64,000 nt of DNA from assembly GCA_001910725.1 (NCBI GenBank), contig MJGA01000017.1, positions 434,001-498,000 of the forward strand, given 5' to 3'. Both the position numbers and the translations under genes were made by a program. The stretch is from Phanerodontia chrysosporium (lineage: Eukaryota > Basidiomycota > Agaricomycetes > Polyporales > Phanerochaetaceae). Under the pieces are notes generated by a model that saw nothing but the letters and a program-made list of their open reading frames with translations, made no database searches and had not been told where the DNA came from. Positions 56,115 through 64,000 of the stretch are shown here, piece after piece. The stretch's first letter is position 1. Each line of letters starts with the position of its first letter.

Positions 56115-57765
56115 CTACCACTCTGGCGCATTGCGTCGCCGTGTGCGCTTGTCTCCGATATACGCCTCGATAAGCTGTCCGAGCGTCCTGCCGTTCCACT
56201 CGGCGACAGCGTTGTCGACAGGGTAGCCAGGTGGAAGCAGCAGAGATCCTGCAGCGATCCAGGGGTGCTGAAGGGCATTAGCTGCTGTCAGCCGTCGCTC
56301 TGGCGGGTACACGATAAAACGTTGGACAAGGTCGATTGCTGATGGCACAGGCTCTTCCGGCGGGAAATGTCCCGGGCGCACATTGACATCAGCGTCTCCA
56401 TCGACTTGTGGTAGATTGGGCATTATGGTGCGAAGGTCGACAGGTAAGGCGTCGATAAAGGAGACTTTGTTTGCATCGGGCAGAGCTTTGAAGTTCTGGA
56501 AGAGAGTCAGCTATCCTTTCTGATCCAGCGAAACATCAATGCAGGATATCACTGACTGGCCAGTTCTGCTCATCTGGTGTGCCGCGCACCTTGAAGATGC
56601 TCCATGCAAGCCCGATAGAGCCACGCTCGGCGTTAAACAGCGTATCGCGCACCCACTCCCCACGTCGCCGCCAGTAGTCATCCGGCGTGATGTGTGAACG
56701 CAGGGGCTCAGTATCCTCGTCGTCCGTGTCGTGGAAGCCATCGTCCGAGACGTCTTCGTCAGGCACAAAACGCAGCGGCGTGAAGAACTCGGCGCAGAGC
56801 GTGCCAATGCTCCACAAGTCGACCGCAAACGGGTCGTAGTCGGTCGGGCCGAATATCGTCTCAGGCGCGCGGTACGGCCTGTGTGTGCGTCAACAAATGA
56901 TATTCGATGCGCAGGTGAGGAAGCACAACGCACCCCGAGCAGACGTGTGGGCACAGCGCGCCGTGCGGCTCTGGCCAGAGAGCTTCAGAGGAAGGAGAGA
57001 TTCGCGCGTCCCATGCAATCCCGAGATCGATGAGCTGTGCGCGCCCGTCATGCGTGAGGAGCACGTTTCGTGGCTTTACGTCGCGGTGTGCGATGACCCT
57101 TGCGGGATCATGTAGATACGCCAGTGCGGCGCAAACCTGATATATGAGCGAGCGCGCAACGAGTGTAAATTCTTGCACGCCGAAGGATGGGCCGGTGTAG
57201 GTGACGGATGGGGTGAGAATGATGGCGAGCACAGGAGGTCCGCGAGCGACACTTTCACGAAGGGCATCCAGTAATGTAGCGTGCATTGTGTACGCTCGTA
57301 GGTGCTTCCAAGAAACTCGATGACCTAAAATGTATGCTCAGTTACTCCGTGATGTTTCCGCGCAGATTTTCGTACCCCTGGGTGTGAGATGCTCGCGAGC
57401 AAGCGAGCCTCCTTCCGAATGTCATGGGGCTGTTTCGAGAACTCTGGAAGGACTGATGCACTTTTGATCGCGACCAGTTCTCCTGCGGTCTGAGCGTAAT
57501 CTGTCCTGTAGCAGGCACGACTGATATACGCGACGGGACTCTCTGCTACGGTCTCCAGTGTGGTCTAAGGGAACAGCGCAATGAAGTGTGTGACGACTGT
57601 AGATAACAGTGACTGATTGCTTACGACATCAAAAATCTGATCCAAGGTAATTTCGACATGTTGCTCTGGTATCGGCGGGGAGTTGAGTGTACTGTGCTTC
57701 TCCGGCGGACTCACTGATCCAAAGTTTGGGATGGAAGTTGGCGGGGTCTTTGACCGAGCCTTCAT
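56115..57765 (-). CDS. CMGC protein kinase, CDK-activating (CAK/Csk1)-like
   Basis: Ser/Thr kinase, probably of the CDK/CAK group that phosphorylates cyclin-dependent kinases. Start at 57763-57765 (MKARSKTPPTSIPNFGS). Motifs: ELVAIKSASVLPE with the ATP-binding Lys, WMPFVKVSLADLL at the hinge, catalytic loop VIAHRDVKPRNVLL, then LIDLGIAWD (DLG in place of DFG), SGPYRAPETIFGP (APE), VDLWSIGTLCAEFF, and the C-lobe VQRFIVYPPERRLTAANALQ with HPW. It ends GDKRTRRRNAPEW. Six introns. One frame break sits near 57189-57192: hinge-side sequence SFSPHPSP and the following FGVQEFTLVARSLIYQ are in different frames, and a single extra C would join them (TPAPSFGV). The DLG motif and insert (DDGFHDTDDEDTE) are unlike a textbook CDK. 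Confidence 0.85.
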
Positions 57766-57780
57766 CTCACGCTTATACCT

Positions 57781-58398
57781 CTACGAAGGACTTTTGACTA
57801 TCAGCGCTACGGACAGAAGATACTTGAAGTTCCGCATATATAGTGCCTTACTTTTGTTTGAAGTTATACAAGTGAGGCATTCAACTTCGCTGCTCCGGAA
57901 GGTTGCGCGTGGTAGTAGCGGTGCATGTCTTAAAAAGGAAGTCACTCCGGTCGTGGTGCTGAACAATCTGGACAGGAGCCTCGCAGACAACCCAACCCAA
58001 CTATGGACACCCCAGCATAGCGGAACATACATCACTGGTTTATTTTCGTGCGACGAGTTGTGAGCAGCACCTGTGAGTTTTCCCACAACGCTGCCAGTGA
58101 CTGAAGTGGTAAGCACTGGCGCGGCTGTGTCGCCAGTCAGTCTGACCAGAAGATCAGGCAGTTGGAAACATACATATTCCACGCCCCGGATGTCGTAGAT
58201 ACTTGTGACGATGACTTTCTGAGCTCGAACGTCCTGAAGCAACGTATGGCCTTTGAACTCCAGAGCGTTCCAACTCGCCGAGGGAAATGCTGGCCACGTG
58301 TCTCCGCCATCACCGACGGCGGTGATCCGTTGGCCGGCCAAGTCGAACTCTCCCTCCTCGGACTCCCGCAGTCTTGCCTTCCGCCACTGCACCGCCAT
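57781..58398 (-). CDS. Unrecognised protein
   Basis: Open frame with ATG at 58396-58398 (MAVQWRKARLRESEEGEFDL), 205 residues, followed by AGQRITAVGDGGDTWPAFPS and ASWNALEFKGHTLLQDV. This N-terminal part looks protein-like and conserved; the rest after LVRL (about 58120 down) is Ser/Thr/Leu-rich and may be intronic or untranslated, so the true gene could be shorter or spliced. The stop at 57781 is only 15 bases from the kinase start. No family recognised, no signal peptide. It is divergent from the next gene across about 100 bases. Confidence 0.45.
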   Translation of the reverse strand: MAVQWRKARLRESEEGEFDLAGQRITAVGDGGDTWPAFPSASWNALEFKGHTLLQDVRAQKVIVTSIYDIRGVEYVCFQLPDLLVRLTGDTAAPVLTTSVTGSVVGKLTGAAHNSSHENKPVMYVPLCWGVHSWVGLSARLLSRLFSTTTGVTSFLRHAPLLPRATFRSSEVECLTCITSNKSKALYMRNFKYLLSVALIVKSPS

Positions 58399-58499
58399 CT
58401 TACTATCATACACAACTCATAATATACTTTAACGAAACATCTAATGAACAACACAGCATCCATTTGACATCATCCAGTACACTCTGAAGTCTATTCGCC

Positions 58500-59720
58500 A
58501 TGCCGTTCAACCTCGAGGGGACCCAGCAGTTCGTGAAGCTGATGGTCAAACCGCGTCCAGTAAGAATATCGCAGCGCCACTTTCCGCGTCCAAGACTCAG
58601 CATTTTTCCTAGAGCATGCATAAGTTCTATTCAAAGCGAGTATCTCCCACACGGCATCGGCTGTATTCCCGTACGTAGCAAGGTTCCTGCTAGGTAGTGT
58701 GTGGTATCCCGTCTCACAATGGTTAGACTACGCTTTCGCCCGCAAGACATGTATGTATGCATTATATATAACACAGCTGCTCGCTAACCGGGTCGTCATA
58801 GATAAACGAATCCTTGTCAAGAAGACTACAACGACTCTTACGACCCCAGACGACTTCATGGTAAGTGGGTTGAGCTCGTCCTGCCGCACACATGTTCCTC
58901 ATACCCTTACTTCACTAGACGACCAGACACGCGGCGGGCCCGCGCCAACGAGTATCTATTGAAGAACAGATGAATGCTTGTGGAACCGAGGTGAACATCA
59001 CCTACTCAATGGTACCGCGGGCAACCACTGACTTCATGCCAGACTAGCACGTCAAACTCAGACGGCACATACAGCATTGATGTCAATGACTTGTGCTGGG
59101 ATTCTGACCAAAGCCCACCGGTGACGCCTTTCCGCCCTCTGCGATCATATAGGCAAAGGAAAGCGAAGTCGATCAACGAAGCTGAACTGTTTACGCGGGC
59201 AAGTTAGTGACATCGCGTCCTTTCTCTTCGCTGACTCTTTTCCAGGTAAAAGAAGATGTCGTGATTCCCCGGCACTTCTACACTTGGCCCGACGCTGTCA
59301 CGAGAAGCATCGAGTCGACCTTGTTCGCCTCTGGTAGCTCTCAAGACCCTTTCCATACGTCGTCCGGGTTAGGGCTACGTCGAATGCAGCCAAGGGTACG
59401 TTTCAGCCGATTGTACAATCCCACTTTTCGTGACCGTCTTGCAGGTTGATTTTGGCGCTCTAGGCCACGGCACTTTCGATTTCGGAGGCTGTATCGAAGC
59501 GTGCTCTACGTACCGTAGACCTCTGGTTCCGGGACGCGGCGAGGTCTTGCAAGCCGTGGATAGAAGGACGGGCGTGGTTTTCAGCGAATCCGTCAAGGAG
59601 GTCAACCCGACATGGAAGACGTCTGCATCTCTGGCTCTGGATATTCGAGCAACCTGTCCTTCCGACTGGCTCCTGCTCGGATCTCAACGACCGTTCTCTC
59701 AGGCTGCGCAGAGTCTATGA
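58500..59720 (+). CDS. Unrecognised protein with GC-AG intron
   Basis: Spliced frame starting MPFNLEGTQQFVKLMVKPRP. Exons then give SMHKFYSKRVSPTRHRLYS, WYPVSQWLDYAFARKT, KRILVKKTTTTLTTPDDFM, TSNSDGTYSIDVNDLCWDS, VKEDVVIPRHFYTWPDAVTR and a last exon VDFGALGHGTFDFGGCIEAC to QRPFSQAAQSL. Seven short introns; the one at 59199-59245 works only with a GC donor (CGG|GCAAGT). The frame otherwise is consistent, so I take it as a real gene. I do not know the family. The stop (TGA, 59718-59720) overlaps the next ORF's ATG by ATGA, so both could be one gene interrupted by a base-call error. Confidence 0.6.
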
Positions 59721-60580
59721 ATATGCTACCTCCGTCTATGATCCTTACTATGCCGACACCTGTAGAGCCTCAGTCACCTGTCTTCGTCTCTCAGTCGCCG
59801 ATCACGGTATCTAAATTCTTCGAAGCGCTAGACTCGCCGCTGGACGGACCGCCTGAAGCTCAGACGCGCTCTCTAGTCTTGACGGCCCCACGACTGGCAT
59901 CCTGCGGCGACTGTGGTCTCTTTGAATTCGAGCAAGGACTGCAATGCCGCGACTGCGATCAACAATGGCTCGCCTGCAAAGTCTGGTACCGTGCACAGGA
60001 CGGCGGGCGGCGGCGCTGGCTCACGGCGCCCTACATCCGGCCAGGCGAGAGCAATGCACGGAACAGAGCGCTGATGCACGACGTCGGCGTGCCCGGCTGC
60101 TTCACCGCCGCGGACGCAGTACACGCCACATGCAGCGGCCCTGTGCCCGCACGGCCGTGGCGCACGCTCCGACGCGTCAGGCGCTTCCTCCGCGCGCGGG
60201 CTGTGCGCGCCAGGGGCTGGCTCCACGCGATCTCCTCCGCGGCGCCCGCGAAAGGCAAGGACAGGCTCTGCTCCGGGCGGACAGCAGCCTTACGTCCGCG
60301 CCGGCGCACTCAGGCTCTCACGGCGAGCGTGGCGACAGCACGAGCGCGCGCGCGCTGCACACGCCTCTGGACGGCTTTCGCGAAGCTCTGGCGGGCACAC
60401 GGCGCGCAGGCCAGCCCTGACACTCCCGACGCGCCCCGTGCGCCGCCGAGCACCCCTGCGGTGGTCCTGCGTCATCGCGCGGGCGCGTCCCCGCGTTGTG
60501 GTAGCGGCCGCGCGGCGGGCGCCTGTGCGACCCAAGGCGGAGGATCGTCCGGCCTGCGCTGGCTCGGCCTGACCCTCTGA
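59717..60580 (+). CDS. Unrecognised Cys/Arg-rich ORF, possibly end of the upstream gene
   Basis: Frame starting MNMLPPSMILTMPTPVEPQS, then SPVFVSQSPITVSKFFEALD and a CxxC pair: CGDCGLFEFEQGLQCRDC followed by a single Cys in WLACKVWY, perhaps a small zinc ribbon. The C-terminal half is Arg/Ala-rich and may be GC-driven noise. It overlaps the preceding stop by ATGA. The most economical reading is that it continues the upstream gene (58500-59720), with one base lost near the junction; independent translation is less likely in a fungus. Function unknown. Confidence 0.4.
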   Translation: MNMLPPSMILTMPTPVEPQSPVFVSQSPITVSKFFEALDSPLDGPPEAQTRSLVLTAPRLASCGDCGLFEFEQGLQCRDCDQQWLACKVWYRAQDGGRRRWLTAPYIRPGESNARNRALMHDVGVPGCFTAADAVHATCSGPVPARPWRTLRRVRRFLRARAVRARGWLHAISSAAPAKGKDRLCSGRTAALRPRRRTQALTASVATARARARCTRLWTAFAKLWRAHGAQASPDTPDAPRAPPSTPAVVLRHRAGASPRCGSGRAAGACATQGGGSSGLRWLGLTL

Positions 60581-61763
60581 TTGGCTGCGACGCGCGGGCA
60601 GCCATCCAGCCTCATGCCCCATGTGCGGTCACCGGTCACGCTGCGCGTGCTCCCTGCCTGGAGCAGGAGGGGCCCCGTTTCGGTCTGCAGTTGCGCGACT
60701 TGGGCTCGACTGGCTGGTTTACGGCATGGATTGTGGCGGCTCCCCCCGGTCGGACCCCAGCGTCGTCTCGAGCGTGCCGGTCTAACGCCTTCGTAATTTC
60801 TCTTGTGGTTCTATTGTTGTTCTGTGCACGAATAGAAGGCGGTTCTGCCCTTGGGATTGGGACTGCGTCAGTTGGCCGACATGCCCTTGGACCAGCGGTG
60901 GGTACAGCTCGGGTGATGCTATCCGCTGCTATTTCAGGCGGTGTTGAAGTGTAGGGTGTTTGTCTCTCAAGCGACTTGGAGCATGCAGCAGTGTACGAGG
61001 TCCGTGGTCGGGGCGCGTCCCCGCGCGAGGAGCATCTAAGCCAAGGATGAGCCAAGTACATTGTATTTTCTGTCAGGGCAACGGTAACCAATGTCGTGCG
61101 TCGAAAACCGTCACCGTGCAGCTTGCGTTCACATCATAGGGTGCCCGCTTGTGTGCCCGGTCCAGTGCTACGCTCCTTCATAAGAATGCGGGTGTCACGT
61201 GCGCCTGACATAGCACATTCCCGACATAGCGGAACGTTTTGCAGCTGCAGAGGGGCTGTCGTGCTTTTGCAGGCTGTACGCGAGTGCCTTGCGGCGGTGT
61301 CAAGCCCGCCATTTCCCTCCGCTCTGCTCATGCGTGCGACGTCTGCAGTCCCGCGTGCAGTGTCCGTCGGGCTTTACAAAAGCGGGTAGGCGCGGCCCAA
61401 ATGGAGCAAAATGCTGATAAGATGAGATCCGGCGTCGCCAGTATGCAGCGATCTGCCTGCATTGCGGGCAGGGACGCTGCGTAGGCAGAAGGCGACCGAG
61501 TGTAGCAGCTGGTTATAGGCGATGCGCTGCAGAGACCGCTCGGACACGCACGGGAGGCCCGGATGGGACGGGCGGCTAGGCAGGCGTCGGGGCCCCGTAT
61601 TGCCATTTCTGGGGGTCCGGTGGATGAAACCTGGCCAGAGGAGAGGGCCGTACCGAACTTTCGTTCTGGCCGTCCGCTCTTCTGGGTCCTCCCCTCGTCG
61701 TCTTTTTACCTCGAGCCCTCATGCGCCCCGCTGCCCCCCAGCCTTGCCCCACACCCGCCGGCC
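60581..61763. other. Intergenic region upstream of NRAMP gene
   Basis: About 1.2 kb, GC-rich. No gene seen; frames are short and motif-free. It should contain the NRAMP promoter. Confidence 0.5.
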
Positions 61764-63858
61764 ATGCCTCTTAACGTCCCCCCTGCCCCCGGCGCCGACG
61801 CCGCCAGCATCGACAAGGCCCGCCCGCCCCGCGTCGCCTGCCTCCTCGCGCGCGCCCGCCGCACCTCCCGCGCCGTCTTCGAGCATGCCGTCACTCACAC
61901 AGGTGTGGGAATCGTCTGCGCCGTCGCCTACTTTGACCCGTGAGTCCCCGCGCTGTCAATCCACGCGCGCATGTGCTCACGCCTCTCGTCCCGCCAGCGG
62001 CAACTGGGGTGTCGACCTCCAGGCCGGCTCGCAGTACGGCTACAAGCTCCTCTTTGTCGTCCTCCTCTCGGGCATTTTTGCGGTCTTTCTGCAGGTGCGT
62101 GGCGCGCTAGATCTCGGTGCAATGGTCCTCGGCGGAGCATTGACGGCGGTACACCCTCGCAGGTCCTGGCCTCCCGCCTGGGGTGCGTGACGGGTCTCGG
62201 TACGTGCGAAGTGCATAGGCTACCGGCCGATTTGACCGCTAATCTCCTGTGCAGATCTTGCCTCGCACTGTCGCCTTCTACTCCACTCGCGGAACAAGCA
62301 TACACTACTATATCGCTGGGCTCTTCTATACCCACTATACGTTCTATCAGAAGTCGCTATAATCGCCACAGACCTCGCCGAGCTCCTGGGCTCTGCCATC
62401 GCCCTCACCCTCCTGTTCCCCAGCTCCCGTTATGGGCCGGCGTACTCATCACCGCCTCTGACGTATTCGTCCTTCTCGCGCTCAAGGACCCGCTAGGCGG
62501 GAAGCCGGTCAGGCTCTTTGAGATCATCATCGGTGCACTGGTGGGTATATGCGGTGTAATTTTATTAGCTATGATTGAAGAGGCTTCAGGTTTTCACCGT
62601 CCTGGTATGCATGTCTATCATCATCTCGCAAGTAAACGTCAATTGGGGGAAAGCGTTCGACGGTTTCGTCCCCTCCGACTCCTTGTTCAAGTCCGGAGCA
62701 TTATACGTCTGTACGTACCCCGCGCAAACAAGGCGACGCCGATCTGACCATTTGTACAGCCATCGGTATCATCGGTGCTACCGTCATGCCGCACAGCATC
62801 TTTCTCGGTTCAGCGCTGTCCACTCAAGACAGGATCTCCAAACCTGAGAAGCTCGTGCGCGTCGAAACTGTGGACACCGGTACCACCCTTGCGCCGCGTA
62901 CCTTGAAGTCACGCATGACACCGGGGCCACCCCATGTCATGCTTCGTCAGTTCAAGAAGTCCTTCCGCGAGACGTTCCGGATAATACCGGTTGAAGAGTT
63001 CCCCACAGACCCGAAGTCGCATGCGGAGCACCAGAATAATCCTTATCCGTTCGTGCGGGCACATATTTATCATGGCATGGTCGATATCACGCTCAGCTTG
63101 CTGGGCATCGCTGTTGTCATCAACGCACTGTGCGTACCAACAACTCATGCAGACAGAAGCTTGCTGACCTGTATCTATAGCATTCTCATCCTCGCGAGCG
63201 CCGTCTTTTACTACGGTGCAGGCAAGGACTCGGGTGGTCCTGCGAGCCTGTTCGACGCGTACGACCTGTTGAAGAGCATTGTCGGCCAGGGCGCCGCCAC
63301 GCTCTTCGCGCTTGCGCTGCTCGCGTCCGGGCAGAGCTCGTCTATCATCGCGACGATGGCGGGGCAGGTCGTTTCGGAGGGCTTCCTGCGCTGGCGCGTC
63401 TCGCCGATCTTCCGGCGCGTGCTGACGCGCGCGATCGGGCTCGTGCCGTCGATGGCGGTCGCGATCGCGGCGGGCCGCGGCGGCATCGACACGATGCTCG
63501 TCGCATCCCAGGTCGTCCTCAGCATTGTCCTCCCGTTCATCGTCTTCCCCCTGCTGTACCTCACCAGCTCGCCCGCCGTCATGACGGTGCGCAAGCCTGC
63601 GCCCGAGGCAGACGAGCTCGAGGAGCAGGAGGCGGACAGCAAGAGCCGTACGGAGGACGAGCCGCGCTCTCACCGGCGGGCCCGGCGGGCCTTGCGAGCC
63701 CCCGCGCCGCGCCGTCGGTAAAGGACGTGGAGGCTGCACTTGAGACGGTGAGCTACGCGAACCACCGGGTCGTTGCCATCATCGGCTGGCTCATCTGGCT
63801 CGTCGTCGTCGCTGCGAATGTGTATGCGATCGTGAGTCTGTGTCTGGGCGAGAGCTAG
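61764..63858 (+). CDS. NRAMP-family divalent metal transporter, frame breaks
   Basis: Proton-coupled Mn2+/Fe2+ transporter of a cell or vacuole membrane. ATG at 61764 (MPLNVPPAPGADAASIDKA). TM1 has the metal-site motif FDPGNWGVDLQAGSQYGYKL (intron within the D-P-G codons). Then LASRLGCVTGLDLASHCRLL, VAIIATDLAELLGSAIAL, VLITASDVFVLLALKDPLGG, TM6 with IGATVMPHSIFLGSAL (MPH motif), ILILASAVFYYGAGKDSGG, GQSSSIIATMAGQVVSEGF and VVLSIVLPFIVFPLLYLTSS. The last helix (VVAIIGWLIWLVVVAANVYA) lies after a frame break. Two breaks occur: at 62418-62421, where CCCC should be CCCCC (LLFPQLPLWAG), and near 63672-63682. Both look like base losses in C/G runs, so the gene is probably intact in the organism. 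Confidence 0.88.
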
Positions 63859-64000
63859 AGGTGCTGTTATCATGGGACTATATCTCTCTCTCTTTTTCTC
63901 CTTTTTTTGTATAACGCCGTGGCTCCCCCTACTACTGTAGCAGTACTTGCCGCACACACACGTACACTCACCCCGGACTTGGTCGGATGTATCAGTATAT
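63859..64000. other. 3' flank of NRAMP gene
   Basis: CT-rich stretch (near 63885-63907) that may be the terminator or 3' UTR. No gene seen before the window ends. Confidence 0.4.

Noticed and set aside
1..64000. CRISPR arrays, bacterial operons or Shine-Dalgarno sites
   Set aside because: None seen; intron-rich genes and eukaryotic families show a fungal nuclear genome.

Overview
The window looks like genomic DNA of an agaricomycete (mushroom-forming basidiomycete) fungus. It is GC-rich. Genes are cut by many introns of about 45-65 nt. The mobile elements are of kinds typical of Agaricomycetes: a Plavaka-type DNA transposon carrying a DUF6532-like gene, and a Copia LTR retrotransposon. The host genes are ordinary fungal ones. 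All assignments come from reading the sequence; no database search was run.

Layout. 0.2-5.1 kb: two tandem cytochrome P450 paralogues, the second frame-disrupted. 5.6-8.2 kb: a XanA-like 2-oxoglutarate dioxygenase (minus strand) divergent from centrin/CDC31. 8.2-20.8 kb: two divergent C2H2 zinc-finger transcription factors sharing a linker motif and a zinc-finger intron, separated by 4.7 kb of GC-rich DNA without a convincing gene. 20.8-21.9 kb: a secreted protein built from tandem repeats with poly-Gln. 23.5-24.3 kb: an unrecognised gene. 24.5-27.1 kb: a GH47 alpha-mannosidase. 28.1-29.4 kb: an F-box protein. 30.3-31.2 kb: a 104-bp inverted repeat. 31.6-32.2 kb: a decayed coding remnant. 32.4-34.9 kb: a Pumilio-family RNA-binding protein. 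35.9-48.6 kb: a serine carboxypeptidase split by a nested transposon. 48.7-50.0 kb: a MYND-finger protein. 50.5-56.0 kb: condensin SMC4. 56.1-57.8 kb: a CDK/CAK-like kinase. 57.8-60.6 kb: three unrecognised ORFs. 61.8-63.9 kb: an NRAMP metal transporter.

The most notable structure is the nested insertion at 35.9-48.6 kb. A Plavaka element (37215-48063, 12-bp terminal inverted repeats, 2-bp TC target duplication) sits inside a carboxypeptidase exon. It holds an intact transposase and, head-to-head, a DUF6532-like gene, which places that gene inside the transposon. An intact Copia element with apparently identical 268-bp LTRs, a TGATC duplication and a primer site matching the anticodon arm of initiator tRNA-Met has inserted into the Plavaka right arm. 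The coding sequence flanking the Plavaka ends rejoins in frame when the element and one TC are removed.

A second theme crosses the window. At least eight otherwise well-conserved genes, including SMC4, the kinase and NRAMP, carry one-base frame breaks, several in C/G runs. This suggests homopolymer errors in the source sequence as well as, or instead of, real pseudogenes, so apparent frameshifts here should be read cautiously.
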